Of a stretch of 64,000 nucleotides of DNA, positions 54,995-64,000 are shown piece after piece. Each line of letters opens with the position of its first letter. Position 1 is the stretch's first letter. Source of the DNA: Dehalococcoidia bacterium UBA5748. Its GTDB lineage: Bacteria > Chloroflexota > Dehalococcoidia > Dehalococcoidales > UBA5627. The position numbers were made by a program, and so were the translations under genes. The DNA lies in assembly GCA_002419135.1 (NCBI GenBank), contig DIFM01000041.1, positions 1 through 64,000 of the forward strand, written 5' to 3'. The notes under the pieces were generated by a model that was not told the origin of the DNA, did no database searches, and worked only from the letters and a program-made list of their open reading frames with translations.

Positions 54995-56176
54995 TTAAGC
55001 AGTATTAATTGTATTCGCCATTAAAGCATCATAGTCTGCGTCGGTCAGAGTATAGTGGTAGAAATCCAGATAAAACTCCTGTACTTTTGTCTTTAAGTCA
55101 AGGTCTGCGCACTGTTCCGGGTAGAGTGTTTGAATCATCCAGTAAATACCGACAATTTCGTTCATTCCGGCAGGCCCGTCGAACCATGAGAAGGGATTGT
55201 TCGGTCTCAGATAGACTCTTCCGTCTTGAACTGCCTGCAAATTAGCCCATATCGGGTCTGAAAGTATCTGGTTATAAAGAGTCGCATCTGCAGCTCTGCC
55301 GATGATAATGATATCCGGATTCCATAAAAGAATCTGCTCCATCGAAACCGAAGTCATGCCGTATCCGGTCTGGTCTTCGACTACAGCTACATTAGACCCA
55401 CCGCAGAAATCGATAAGCTCGGTATGCTGAGAACCGGAGGGGTCGGTACTTAGCCCGCCGTCTCCTTCGGCATAGTAAACGGTGACTTTATCTCCTTCGG
55501 CAATGTCTGCCATTACCGAAGTAACGTAATTTACGGCTTCGGTATAGTAATCGACCAGGTTTTGTGCATGCTCTTCTACGCCGAGAAGCTCTCCCATCTT
55601 GAGTATTGATTCAGGCATGGTATCGTAAGTGTCGAAGACATTGATACTTACAACGGGAATACTGCCGAATTTGTTCTGTCTTTCTTCTACAGTGGCTGCA
55701 TCACTGGCCAGTATTAAATCTGGCTCCAATGATATAAATGTCTCATAATTGCCTGTTGATTTACCATACCAACCGCCAACAACCGGCAGATTTGCATATT
55801 GCGTATCGAAATAGTCGGCACCCTCGGTACTGTTGGGAAGAAAACACCAACCTCCAAGTTTTTCGGGCGCCAGCATATAAGTAAGTATGCATTCGACTGG
55901 TCCGCAACAGAGCACCTTATTAATTGTTGTTGGGATTACCACGGTTCTGCCGGCGTCATCGACTATTGTTCTGGTAGCCGGTTGGCCGCTGACTGTTTCT
56001 GTTGTTGTTTCAGTTACGGTTGATATGTCGGTAACGGTGGTTGTCTGTGTGGTTGTTTTTGTGGTGGCATTTGTTACTGTAGTTGTCTGTACTTCCTTAC
56101 ACCCGGCGAGAGAAAAGAGCAGAGAAGCGGAGATAACCAGAGTAAACAGAACAGCGGCTATCTTATTTATCTTCAA
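54995..56176 (-). CDS. Periplasmic-binding lipoprotein of the FecCD importer
   Basis: 393 residues. Lipobox LAGC (Cys26) is followed by a Thr-rich linker (about 30-65, TTTQTTTVTDISTVTETTTE). A class III (TroA/BtuF-like) binding domain follows: RTIVDDAGRTVVIP, YETFISLEPDLILAS, and NPFSWFDGPAGMNEIVGIYW near the end. It captures the ligand at the cell surface. The linker resembles that of the lipoprotein at 43883-44830. It is the first gene of the operon, and its leader RNA is about 240 bases. Confidence 0.9.
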   Translation of the reverse strand: MKINKIAAVLFTLVISASLLFSLAGCKEVQTTTVTNATTKTTTQTTTVTDISTVTETTTETVSGQPATRTIVDDAGRTVVIPTTINKVLCCGPVECILTYMLAPEKLGGWCFLPNSTEGADYFDTQYANLPVVGGWYGKSTGNYETFISLEPDLILASDAATVEERQNKFGSIPVVSINVFDTYDTMPESILKMGELLGVEEHAQNLVDYYTEAVNYVTSVMADIAEGDKVTVYYAEGDGGLSTDPSGSQHTELIDFCGGSNVAVVEDQTGYGMTSVSMEQILLWNPDIIIIGRAADATLYNQILSDPIWANLQAVQDGRVYLRPNNPFSWFDGPAGMNEIVGIYWMIQTLYPEQCADLDLKTKVQEFYLDFYHYTLTDADYDALMANTINTA

Positions 56177-56420
56177 AATATTGAATCTCCCTTCATTGAA
56201 TTAATAAACTTGATTTATCTTGTAGCATACCAAATATTAAGTGTGATATAACCGTAAGATTTAAAATAGGCAATATCGTAATATTACCTGAGATATAACA
56301 CATGTATTTGCATAGTTAATTAAAACATTGCAGTAACCCTCCTTATAGTCATGAATAGTGTCCTTATAAATATTAATATAGCGCCTATCACATAAGGCTT
56401 CCAGTATATCTTCGAACGCT

Positions 56421-56449
56421 ATATTAGCAGTAATATATAGTTGTGTCAA
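56421..56449 (-). promoter_or_regulatory. Promoter of the ABC importer-fmdE operon
   Basis: On the minus strand TTGACA (56444-56449) and TAATAT (56421-56426) are spaced by 17 bases. Initiation near 56414 would give a leader of about 240 bases before the binding-protein ATG, long enough for a regulatory RNA. Confidence 0.7.
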
Positions 56450-56546
56450 GCGGTTGTTATGCTATATTTTTAACCCGGATAAAAATAATTTGTTGTCATT
56501 ATCGATAAATGTACGTATTTGTCCTACAAAGAATGTATCAAAAAAC

Positions 56547-56575
56547 TTGACGTAACTGAAATATTATTGTAATAT
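56547..56575 (+). promoter_or_regulatory. Promoter of the hdr-mvh operon
   Basis: TTGACG (56547-56552) and TAATAT (56570-56575), spacer 17, lie about 140 bases before hdrC, whose ribosome site is a GGGGGGAG run just upstream of the ATG. Confidence 0.65.
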
Positions 56576-56717
56576 GCATTGATATTTATACCCAATCAAC
56601 AATGATATAAAGATGTATATCGAATTTAAAAGAAATAATACCAACCTGAAATACTACGAATTTGACAAGTAATTGTTGGATTCATTCGGATATTAATTTT
56701 TAACAGGGGGGAGTTTA

Positions 56718-57278
56718 ATGGAAAAAACTCAAACTATGAGCTTTTTAAAAGAGGTTAGTCAGGTCCCCGGTGGCGAAGGAGTAAATCTGTGTATTCAGTG
56801 TGGCACATGTACCGCGTCATGTCCCAGCGCCAAAATATGGGAATACACTCCTTCAGAGGTAATCGCTATGGTCAGAGCAGACATGCGCGATGCAGTGCTC
56901 TCAAGCAGTTCAATGTGGTGTTGCCTTTCCTGCTATTCATGTACTGTCCGCTGTCCAAGGGACGTCGAGCCTACAAGTTTGTTTCACGCGCTCGAATCCC
57001 TGGCGATAAAGCATGGTTACAAGCCAAAAAATACAACTACACCGGTAATGTACAACAGTTTTGTGAAGTCCATCAAAAAGAACGGCAGGGTAAGCGAGTT
57101 TCAGATGATGATGGGGTATTATCTTTCCACCAATCCTTTTAGTGCCTTGGGTATGATGTCGGTGGCATGGAAACTGTTATCGCATGGACGTATGCCGCTT
57201 TCAGCGAGAAAGATTAAAGGTAAAAAGGACCTTGATAAAATTGTGAAAAAACTGAACGAAGTTAGAGGTGCCCAATGA
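56718..57278 (+). CDS. hdrC: Heterodisulfide reductase subunit C
   Basis: 186 residues with two [4Fe-4S] motifs: CIQCGTCTASCPS and CLSCYSCTVRCPRDV. In the Mvh-Hdr complex it passes electrons from HdrA to HdrB. The C-terminal part is basic and helical. Its stop overlaps the hdrB start (ATGA type), and the unit continues with hdrA and mvhDGA. Confidence 0.95.
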   Translation: MEKTQTMSFLKEVSQVPGGEGVNLCIQCGTCTASCPSAKIWEYTPSEVIAMVRADMRDAVLSSSSMWCCLSCYSCTVRCPRDVEPTSLFHALESLAIKHGYKPKNTTTPVMYNSFVKSIKKNGRVSEFQMMMGYYLSTNPFSALGMMSVAWKLLSHGRMPLSARKIKGKKDLDKIVKKLNEVRGAQ

Positions 57279-58144
57279 AGAGCTATACATATTTCCCCGG
57301 CTGTTCATCGGAAGCTACTGCTGTAGGATTGGATGTTTCCAGCAGGTCCATAGCGGAAGCTCTGGGAATGGAATTGAAAGAACTGGAAGACTGGAATTGT
57401 TGCGGTTCTACTCCTTACGGCTCACTGGATGAGCTGGAAGCAATTGCCGTCGCAGCGCGGAATCTGGCTCTGGCAGAAAAAACGGGGCTGGATTTGGTTA
57501 CCCCATGCAGTTCGTGTTTTGTCACCCTCAGTAAAGCCAGAGTACATATGATGGAAAAACCGCAGTTAAAAGCCAAAGTCAATCAAGCTTTAGCGGCTGT
57601 GGGATTGGAATATAAGGGTACTGTAAAGGTAAGGTTATTAATTGAAGCTCTGATGAGCGACATTACTGCGGAGACAATTACTTCCAAAGTTAAAAAGCCC
57701 CTTAAGGGATTGAAAGTGGCCCCCTATACCGGATGTCAGGAGGTTCGCCCCAGGTTTGGTTTTGACCATCCGGAAAATCCCATTGCGTTGGATACCATAG
57801 TAGAAGCAGTTGGCGCTGATGCTGTCCCGTACCCTTCGAAGAGCAAATGTTGCGGCGGCTCGGCAGTGATAGCAGAAGAAGGCCTTTGTATTGAATTGAT
57901 GTACAAATTACTGGACGATGCTGCAAAAAACGGAGCCGAATGTATCGTTACCCCCTGTCCGCTCTGTCAGATGAACCTTGATGCCTATCAGGCTAAAGTA
58001 AACAGCAAATACAATACCAATTTTAATTTACCGGTTTTGTTTGTTACACAGCTAATTGGTGTTGCACTCGGATTAAAGCAAGATAAATTGGGCTTGAAAA
58101 AGAATATTGTCAACCCGAATAAAGTCCTGGCGAAATATCTGTAA
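57275..58144 (+). CDS. hdrB: Heterodisulfide reductase subunit B
   Basis: Catalytic subunit, 289 residues. It carries two CCG-type cysteine-rich motifs, with WNCCGSTPYG and CSSCFVTL in the first and TGCQEVRP, SKCCGGSAV and CPLCQMNLD in the second. These bind the non-cubane Fe-S clusters where disulfide reduction occurs. With no CoM/CoB in bacteria, the electron acceptor is unknown. It lies 14 bases before hdrA. Confidence 0.95.
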   Translation: MKSYTYFPGCSSEATAVGLDVSSRSIAEALGMELKELEDWNCCGSTPYGSLDELEAIAVAARNLALAEKTGLDLVTPCSSCFVTLSKARVHMMEKPQLKAKVNQALAAVGLEYKGTVKVRLLIEALMSDITAETITSKVKKPLKGLKVAPYTGCQEVRPRFGFDHPENPIALDTIVEAVGADAVPYPSKSKCCGGSAVIAEEGLCIELMYKLLDDAAKNGAECIVTPCPLCQMNLDAYQAKVNSKYNTNFNLPVLFVTQLIGVALGLKQDKLGLKKNIVNPNKVLAKYL

Positions 58145-58158
58145 AGGAGAGCGGAACT

Positions 58159-61100
58159 ATGGATGAAGTAAGAATTGGCGTTTATATATGTGATTGCGGT
58201 ACCAATATCGCAGCTACAGTGGATACAAAAAAAGTAACTGAATTTGCCCAGGGATTGGATTCGGTGGTTGTTGCGCGTAATTATAAGTATATGTGTTCTG
58301 ATCCCGGTCAAAACCTGATAAAAGATGATATCAAGGAAAAGAAGCTTAACAGGGTTGTAGTAGCAGCATGTTCTCCGAGGATGCACGAACCGACTTTCCG
58401 TAGAGCTGTGCAGGACGCAGGTATTAATAAATATTATTTCCAAATGGCAAATATCCGCGAACAGTGTTCATGGGTGCACGAGAATAAAGAAATGGCGACC
58501 GAGAAAGCCAAGGCTCTGGTTGAAGCTGCTGTGCGTCGTGTAGCATATCATGAGTCTTTGCAGACCAGGGAAGTGCCGGTCAACCCGAATGTGCTGGTAG
58601 TTGGTGGCGGTATCGCCGGTATTCAAGCAGCGCTGGAGATTGCCGATGGCGGAAAGAAGGTATATCTGGTGGAAAAAGATCCCAGCATCGGCGGTCATAT
58701 GGCAATGTTTGATAAAACATTCCCTACACTTGATTGTGCGGCCTGTATTCTGACTCCGAAGATGACCACGGTTGGGCAACATCCGAATATCGATCTTTTA
58801 AGTTACAGTGAAGTGGAAGAGGTATCCGGCTTCGTTGGCAATTTTAAAGCAAAGATAAAAAGAAAGGCGCGCTATGTTGATGAAACGAAGTGTACCGGCT
58901 GCGGTGAATGCACTAAAGTATGCCCGGTACATGTAGATAATGAATTCGATATGGGTTTAAGCCAGCGTAGTGCTGCATACATTCAATCTGCTTATGCGGT
59001 ACCTAACAAGGCTGTTATCGATAAAAAAGGTGTATCCCCTTGCCGTGTTGCCTGTCCGGCCGGGGTAAATGCTCATGCCTATATTGCATTGATATCCCAG
59101 GGAAAGTTTAAGGAAGCGTTGGAGGTGGTACGCAAATCGATTCCGCTGGCAGGGGTAGTCGGTAGGGTCTGCTATCATCCCTGTGAAACTGAATGCGAGA
59201 GAGCTACGGTTGATGAAGGACTTATGATACGCGACCTGAAGCGTTTTGTCGCTGATTATGAAATGAAAATCGGCAGGGAAAAGGCCGGTCCTGTTGAAAT
59301 CACAAAAGATGACAGGGTGGCTGTAATCGGTTCCGGTCCCGCAGGGCTTGCATGCGCTTTTGATTTAATAAAGAACGGCTACCGTGTTACCGTATTCGAA
59401 AAGGCAGAGAAAGCCGGTGGTTTGATGAGGTACGGTATACCGAATTTCAAATTGCCTGAGAATATCGTGGATAACGAAATAGAATGTATCCAAGAAATGG
59501 GTGTTGAAATAAAAACCGGCTCTGAGATTAACGATATTCCCGATCTGTTCAATAAGGGCTATAAAGCAGTATTTTTAGCAACGGGAGCAGGTAAAAATAA
59601 GGAACTCGGTATTCCCGGTGAAGAAAACGATAATGTGTTCCCGGCTCTTGATTTCCTGAAAAAAATCAATTCGGGCGAAAAGATAGCGGTTGGTAATAAG
59701 GTTGTTATTATTGGCGGTGGCAATATTGCGGTTGAAGCGGCAAGGGTTGCATGGAGATTGGGAGCAAATGATGTTACGATTGTTTACAAAAAATCCGAAG
59801 CCGAAATACCAGCCAGTGACAGTGAAGTTGAAGAAGCTGAACAAGAGGGCATTAAATTCAAATACGACACTACCGCCGATGAAATCGTAGTGCGCGATGG
59901 TAAAGTAACGGGTGTTAAATGTGTCAGCGAAGCTAAAGGGCAAAAATCCGATCAATTCGTGATAGATGCCGATAATGTAATAAATGCAGTCGGACAGGCG
60001 GTCGAAAAAACCGAACTGTCGAAAGAACTGGCGTTTACCGATTTGGGTTATCTGGAAGTCGATCCGGTTACACTTGAAACTAATGTTTCAGGGGTATTTG
60101 CCGGTGGTGAAGTAGTGGCCGGACAATTGGATGTGATTGCATCTGTTGCTGCAGGTAAAGCCGGTGCTGAAAGTATTGACAGATATTTAAGTGGCAACGA
60201 TATGCGTGAAGGACGCTTCGAGCAGATGCCTCGTGTAACTAAGGTTAACAAGGATAAAGTCAAAACAAAGACCAGAGTAGTTATGTCTAAATTGGAAACC
60301 TCGAAACGAAATGATAATTTCGATGAGGTTGAACTCGGATTTGACGAGAGCCTTGCTATAGAAGAAGCCAAACGCTGTTTGAATTGCGCTGTTTGTTCTG
60401 AATGTATGTTATGCGTAAAGGCATGCGAAGCCGAAGCAATTGTTCATGACGTCAAAGAACAGACGCTCGAAGTCGAAGTAGGTTCTATTATTGTGGCTAC
60501 CGGAATGAAGCAATTCGACCCTGAGGTAATGTACACTTATGGATATAACCGCTTCGATGATGTTTTAACAGGTCTTGAGTTCGAAAGGCTTTCAAATGCG
60601 TCGGGTCCTACCGATGGTGTTGTCGTTAAAAAGAATGGAGAGAAACCAAAGAGTGTAGCTATACTGCACTGTGTAGGAAGTCGTGATGAAAACTACCACA
60701 AGTATTGCTCTCGTGTATGTTGTATGTATTCATTAAAGTATGCCCATCTTTTGAAGGAAAAATTACCCGAAGCCGATGTTTATCAGTTGTACATAGATAT
60801 GCGCTGCGCCGGTTCTGGATATGAAGAATTCTACCTCAGATTACAGGAAGAGGGTGTCAATTTTATAAGAGGACGAGGAGCAGAAATCACGAATACGGCT
60901 GAAACGCCGGAAGAGAAAGATAAACTTATTGTTCATTGTGAGGACACTCTGATACGTAAGAAAAGAAGGTTGCCTGTAGATATGGTAATCCTGAGCTGTG
61001 CTCTTGAGCCGAGCGATGGTGCCGAACAAATTGGGAGAGTTCTTTCAATCAGTAAAAAAGCGGATGGATTCTTCCTTGAGAAACACCCCAAACTGGACCC

Positions 61101-61470
61101 GGTATCAACAATGACCGATGGAATATTCATAGCGGGTTGCTGCCAGGGGCCGAAGGATATCCCCGATACGGTGGCTCAGGCTTCGGCGGCTGCCGCCAGA
61201 GCGCTGGCTATGATAAGTAACAATAAAGTCGAAATCGATGGGGCTACATCGGAGATCATTGAAGAATTATGTTCCGGATGTCGTATCTGTAATAACCTGT
61301 GTCCGTACAGTGCGATTACATTTAATGAAACTAAAAAGGTATCCGAAATCAATCCTGTTCTCTGTAAGGGGTGCGGGGTTTGCGTATCTGCCTGTCCTAG
61401 CGACGCTATAACGGGCAATCACTTTACCAATAAACAGATAATGGCAGAAATTGAGGGGGTGTTAGCATGA
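58159..61470 (+). CDS. hdrA: HdrA with an inserted GltD/NfnB-like NAD(P)H module
   Basis: 1,103 residues against about 650-1,000 for most HdrA. N-terminal HdrA part: [23 protein letters not shown] site [16 protein letters not shown] (about 145-160), [17 protein letters not shown] and a ferredoxin motif [13 protein letters not shown] (245-257). Between about 290 and 690 lies a GltD-like block with its own [15 protein letters not shown] and [12 protein letters not shown] clusters, a second FAD site [15 protein letters not shown], an NAD(P) site [18 protein letters not shown] and the GGEVVAG end. HdrA sequence then resumes ([22 protein letters not shown]) and two terminal ferredoxin motifs follow ([22 protein letters not shown]). 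It is expected to bifurcate electrons from H2, with the insert allowing direct NAD(P) coupling. Confidence 0.93.
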   Translation: MDEVRIGVYICDCGTNIAATVDTKKVTEFAQGLDSVVVARNYKYMCSDPGQNLIKDDIKEKKLNRVVVAACSPRMHEPTFRRAVQDAGINKYYFQMANIREQCSWVHENKEMATEKAKALVEAAVRRVAYHESLQTREVPVNPNVLVVGGGIAGIQAALEIADGGKKVYLVEKDPSIGGHMAMFDKTFPTLDCAACILTPKMTTVGQHPNIDLLSYSEVEEVSGFVGNFKAKIKRKARYVDETKCTGCGECTKVCPVHVDNEFDMGLSQRSAAYIQSAYAVPNKAVIDKKGVSPCRVACPAGVNAHAYIALISQGKFKEALEVVRKSIPLAGVVGRVCYHPCETECERATVDEGLMIRDLKRFVADYEMKIGREKAGPVEITKDDRVAVIGSGPAGLACAFDLIKNGYRVTVFEKAEKAGGLMRYGIPNFKLPENIVDNEIECIQEMGVEIKTGSEINDIPDLFNKGYKAVFLATGAGKNKELGIPGEENDNVFPALDFLKKINSGEKIAVGNKVVIIGGGNIAVEAARVAWRLGANDVTIVYKKSEAEIPASDSEVEEAEQEGIKFKYDTTADEIVVRDGKVTGVKCVSEAKGQKSDQFVIDADNVINAVGQAVEKTELSKELAFTDLGYLEVDPVTLETNVSGVFAGGEVVAGQLDVIASVAAGKAGAESIDRYLSGNDMREGRFEQMPRVTKVNKDKVKTKTRVVMSKLETSKRNDNFDEVELGFDESLAIEEAKRCLNCAVCSECMLCVKACEAEAIVHDVKEQTLEVEVGSIIVATGMKQFDPEVMYTYGYNRFDDVLTGLEFERLSNASGPTDGVVVKKNGEKPKSVAILHCVGSRDENYHKYCSRVCCMYSLKYAHLLKEKLPEADVYQLYIDMRCAGSGYEEFYLRLQEEGVNFIRGRGAEITNTAETPEEKDKLIVHCEDTLIRKKRRLPVDMVILSCALEPSDGAEQIGRVLSISKKADGFFLEKHPKLDPVSTMTDGIFIAGCCQGPKDIPDTVAQASAAAARALAMISNNKVEIDGATSEIIEELCSGCRICNNLCPYSAITFNETKKVSEINPVLCKGCGVCVSACPSDAITGNHFTNKQIMAEIEGVLA

Positions 61471-61886
61471 GTTTTGAACCTAAGATACTAGGTATCCTCT
61501 GTAATTGGTGCTCTTATTCGGGTGCTGATTTGGCAGGGACTTCACGAAAAAAGTATCCTGCAAATATCAGGATAGTGAGGGTGATGTGCAGTGGCAGGGT
61601 TGACCCTGTATTCATCCTGAAAGCCCTTCAATCGGGGGCTGACGGAGTATTAATTCTTGGATGTCATCCCGGGGATTGCCATTATACTTCAGGTAATTAT
61701 AAGGCCTTGCGGCGCATGGAAATGTTAAAAAAATTGGCGGAGCAGATGGGGATCGAAGACGATCGCATTCGCCTTGATTGGGTAGCGGCATCCGAAGGTG
61801 ATAGATTTGCAGAGATAATAAAAGATATGACAGAAAAAATTAAACAGTTGGGGCCTTTCCCCAGGGATGGAGGAGATAATGGCTAA
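61467..61886 (+). CDS. mvhD: F420-non-reducing hydrogenase delta subunit MvhD
   Basis: 139 residues. The [2Fe-2S] protein links the hydrogenase to HdrA. Conserved Cys-containing segments are [24 protein letters not shown] and [11 protein letters not shown]. It overlaps hdrA by 4 bases and mvhG by 8. Confidence 0.95.
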   Translation: MSFEPKILGILCNWCSYSGADLAGTSRKKYPANIRIVRVMCSGRVDPVFILKALQSGADGVLILGCHPGDCHYTSGNYKALRRMEMLKKLAEQMGIEDDRIRLDWVAASEGDRFAEIIKDMTEKIKQLGPFPRDGGDNG

Positions 61887-62835
61887 ACCAAAGGTGGCGT
61901 TATATTGGGCTGCCAGTTGCGGGGGTTGCGATATCGGCCTTCTGGAAATTGGTGAAAACCTGCTCAAGTTGATTGAGGCGGTGGACATTGTATTTTGGCC
62001 GGTTGCCATTGACGTTAAATATAAGGACGTTGAAGCTATGGAGGATGGGAGTATTGATGTCTGCCTGTTCAATGGTGCGATCCGCAGCTCTGAACAGGAG
62101 CACATTGCAAAGCTTTTGAGGGCAAAATCAAAGGTTATGATAGCTTACGGAGCCTGTGCTTATCAGGGAGGTATTCCGGGTCTGGCCAATATGTATAACA
62201 GGGAAATGATAATGGAGAGAGCATATCTGGAGACACCTTCTACTGAGAACCCCGATAAAGTTCTACCCCAGACGAGCTATCAGGCTCCGGAAGGAGAGCT
62301 TACTTTACCATTGCTTTTTGATACGGTTAAAACACTGGCACAGACAGTAAAGGTTGAATATATAATTCCCGGTTGTCCACCCGAAGCGCAAACAACATGG
62401 ATGGCTCTTGAAGCATTGATAACCGGTCAAATGCCTCCTGTGGGAACGGTTATTACCGGTAACGCTAAGGCTGTTTGTAACGAGTGCCCGCGTAAGCGTG
62501 ATGTTAAGAAAGTAAAGAAATTTTATAGGACCTATGAAATTGATCCGGACCCCGAGATATGTCTTTTAGAACAGGGACTTCCGTGTGCCGGAATTGCTAC
62601 TAAGGGCGGCTGCGACGCCAGATGCCCCAAAGCAGGGATGCCCTGTACCGGTTGTTATGGCCCGGTGGATGGTGTAATTGACCAGGGGGCGCATTTTATG
62701 AATGCTATAGCTTCTGTTATCGATTCAAATGACCCGAATGAAATCGGAAAAATCATTGCAGATATCAGAGATCCTGCCGGTACATTCTATCGCTACAGTT
62801 TACCTGATTCCATATTAAGGAGGGCCAGAGTTTAA
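61879..62835 (+). CDS. mvhG: [NiFe]-hydrogenase small subunit, group 3c
   Basis: 318 residues with the proximal cluster motif [12 protein letters not shown] and [24 protein letters not shown], and a C-terminal region rich in Cys ([25 protein letters not shown]). There is no twin-arginine signal, so it is cytoplasmic. ATG 61879 is preferred over ATG 61867 because GGAGG (61869-61873) sits five bases before it and overlaps the earlier codon. Confidence 0.95.
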   Translation: MAKPKVALYWAASCGGCDIGLLEIGENLLKLIEAVDIVFWPVAIDVKYKDVEAMEDGSIDVCLFNGAIRSSEQEHIAKLLRAKSKVMIAYGACAYQGGIPGLANMYNREMIMERAYLETPSTENPDKVLPQTSYQAPEGELTLPLLFDTVKTLAQTVKVEYIIPGCPPEAQTTWMALEALITGQMPPVGTVITGNAKAVCNECPRKRDVKKVKKFYRTYEIDPDPEICLLEQGLPCAGIATKGGCDARCPKAGMPCTGCYGPVDGVIDQGAHFMNAIASVIDSNDPNEIGKIIADIRDPAGTFYRYSLPDSILRRARV

Positions 62836-64000
62836 TGAGAAAGATTAGTATAGACCCGATTACAAGGCTTGAAGGGCATGGAAAAATCGAGATATTCCTT
62901 AATGATGAGGGAACGGTAGAGAACAGCTATTTTCAGGTACCTGAACTGCGTGGCTTTGAAAAGTTTTCGGAAGGAAGATTAGCTGAAGATATGCCTCAAA
63001 TTACACAGAGGGTTTGCGGCGTATGCCCGGAGGCGCATCATCTGGCATCGACCAAAACGCTGGATGCACTTTTCCATGTAACCCCGACCAGCACTGCCAG
63101 GAAACTGCGAGAACTGTTATACAATGCATTTTATGTAACCGACCATACTACACACTTTTATATCCTGGGAGGTCCTGATTTTGTTATGGGTCCGGATGCG
63201 CCGGTCGCAGAACGCAATATTATCGGCGTTATCGGTAAGGTGGGGCTGGAACTGGGTGGCGCGGTCATCAATACCAGAAAAAAATGCCATCACTTAATCC
63301 AGGAGTTGGGTGGTAAGGCGGTACATCCGGTTTTTGGGTTACCGGGAGGTGTCAGCAGGGGCATAAACGAAGAGGAACGAAAGGAATTTGAACAAATTGC
63401 CAGGGATTCTCTTGAGTTTGCCAAGCTTTCCTTGAAAGTATTCGATGATATAGTTTTGGCTAATAAAGAATATGTCGATATGATTGTCAGCGATGCCTAT
63501 ACTCATAGGACCTACTCTATGGGACTGGTGGATGAGAATAATAAAGTAAATTACTATGATGGAAAGATAAGAGTTGTTGATCCGGATGGAAAAGAATTTG
63601 CTAAATTCGAGCCTAAAGATTACCTTGAGCATATAGCCGAACATGTCGAACCTTGGAGCTATATTAAGTTCCCGTATCTGAAGAAGGTCGGATGGAAAGG
63701 TTTCGTGGACGGAAAAGACAGCGGTGTATTCCGTGTTGCTCCGATGGCTCGTCTTAACGCTTCGGATGGTATGGCAACGCCGGTGGCACAGGAAGCATAC
63801 GAAAAGATGTATGATACGCTTGGCGGGAAACCGGTGCATCATACTCTTGCTATTCATTGGGCAAGACTTGTTGAAATGGTACAGGCTGCCGAAACAATGA
63901 TTGCTCTGTGTACCGATCCTGAGATTACCGGCGATGATTTAAGAAATATTCCTACGGCTACTCCTGATGAGGGAGTTGGGATAATCGAAGCTCCCAGGGG
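62835..64000 (+). CDS. mvhA: [NiFe]-hydrogenase large subunit, group 3c (partial)
   Basis: 388 residues visible, cut by the window end. The N-terminal nickel motif is QRVCGVCPEAHH, after DPITRLEGHGKIEIF; the second CxxC pair would be beyond the edge. The start ATG overlaps the mvhG stop by one base (TAATG). It oxidises H2 for the Hdr complex. The sequence to the edge contains no stop and is conserved (APMARLNASDGMATP, HWARLVEMVQAAE). Confidence 0.96.
   Translation, partial: MRKISIDPITRLEGHGKIEIFLNDEGTVENSYFQVPELRGFEKFSEGRLAEDMPQITQRVCGVCPEAHHLASTKTLDALFHVTPTSTARKLRELLYNAFYVTDHTTHFYILGGPDFVMGPDAPVAERNIIGVIGKVGLELGGAVINTRKKCHHLIQELGGKAVHPVFGLPGGVSRGINEEERKEFEQIARDSLEFAKLSLKVFDDIVLANKEYVDMIVSDAYTHRTYSMGLVDENNKVNYYDGKIRVVDPDGKEFAKFEPKDYLEHIAEHVEPWSYIKFPYLKKVGWKGFVDGKDSGVFRVAPMARLNASDGMATPVAQEAYEKMYDTLGGKPVHHTLAIHWARLVEMVQAAETMIALCTDPEITGDDLRNIPTATPDEGVGIIEAPR

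Larger units (their letters stand above)
56177..56717. other. Divergent intergenic region, ABC importer / hdrC
   Basis: 541 AT-rich bases with two divergent promoters. The minus-strand leader (56177-56414) contains AAGGAGGG followed by a 2-codon reading and a possible 10-codon leader peptide (starting MTIRRV), but no riboswitch consensus that I can identify; cobalamin and Moco motifs were looked for by eye and not found. The 62-codon reading at 56261-56449 overlaps the promoter and is not accepted as a gene. Confidence 0.65.

Noticed and set aside
56177..56414. Cobalamin or Moco riboswitch before the importer operon
   Set aside because: No B12-box-like or Moco consensus segments were found by eye; a covariance-model search would be needed to say more.
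56261..56449. 62-codon minus-strand reading as a gene
   Set aside because: It overlaps the importer promoter, starts with TTG inside the -35 region and shows no recognisable family.
58159..61470. In-frame UGA/selenocysteine in HdrA
   Set aside because: The expected cysteines are encoded by ordinary Cys codons and the frame has no internal stop.

Overview
The window is a gene-dense stretch of about 64 kb with moderate-to-low GC. It most resembles an anaerobic Chloroflexota genome of the class Dehalococcoidia. The evidence is an acs (acetyl-CoA synthase) operon with no CO dehydrogenase gene beside it, an Mvh-Hdr hydrogenase/heterodisulfide reductase operon, a bacterial Elp3, QueH-type queuosine synthesis, Thr-rich lipoproteins, and an rpoBC operon beside ribF-tyrS and ruvB. 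Species cannot be named from this sequence alone.

Layout. 1-501: a small membrane protein gene, cut by the window edge and frameshifted in a C7 tract. 556-6010 (minus): ribF-tyrS-aminotransferase-serA-pdxT (flavin, tyrosyl-tRNA, serine and PLP synthesis), divergent from rpoB-rpoC (6355-14191, plus), whose leader holds a perfect palindrome followed by a T-run. 14304-19885: ruvB (apparently with an ATT start), queH, rimI, a 4-oxalocrotonate tautomerase, a zinc-ribbon protein, a Trm9-like methyltransferase divergent from elp3, a Cys-rich protein and thioredoxin. 20058-21005: an AbiJ-like defence candidate. 21064-30174 (minus): fhs-acsV-folD-acsD-acsB-acsC-acsE, the folate/corrinoid branch of the Wood-Ljungdahl pathway. 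30528-34285 (plus): aspS-tig-clpP. 34588-41885 (minus): dprA-topA-xerD-pepP-efp-PHP-formyltransferase. Then two tRNA-Ser genes and pilT.

43883-50007 (minus) holds the most unusual system: a two-unit Thr-rich lipoprotein, then a four-gene signalling cassette. The cassette comprises a single-domain response regulator, a 72-residue precursor-like peptide ending in Tyr-Trp-Leu, a ComQ-like isoprenyl transferase, and a ComP-like sensor with a PDZ domain, multiple membrane segments, GAF, PAS, histidine kinase and receiver domains. It looks like a divergent comQXPA-type prenyl-peptide quorum-sensing locus outside the Firmicutes. TATAGTA/TACTATA elements recur in its upstream regions.

50183-56176 (minus): a FecCD-type ABC importer (binding protein, permease, ATPase) with FmdE, two methyltransferases (one frameshifted in another C7 tract) and a TatD hydrolase. 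56718-64000 (plus): hdrC-hdrB-hdrA-mvhD-mvhG-mvhA, the H2-dependent flavin-bifurcating complex. Its HdrA carries an inserted GltD/NfnB-like NAD(P)H module, and mvhA is cut by the right edge.

The metabolic genes fit together as a hydrogen-using anaerobe. Mvh-Hdr would reduce ferredoxin (and perhaps NAD(P)) with H2; Fhs and FolD handle C1-folates; and AcsE/C/D/B exchange methyl and acetyl groups through a corrinoid protein. The acetyl-CoA synthase keeps its four Fe-S cysteines but lacks the usual Cys-Gly-Cys nickel motif.
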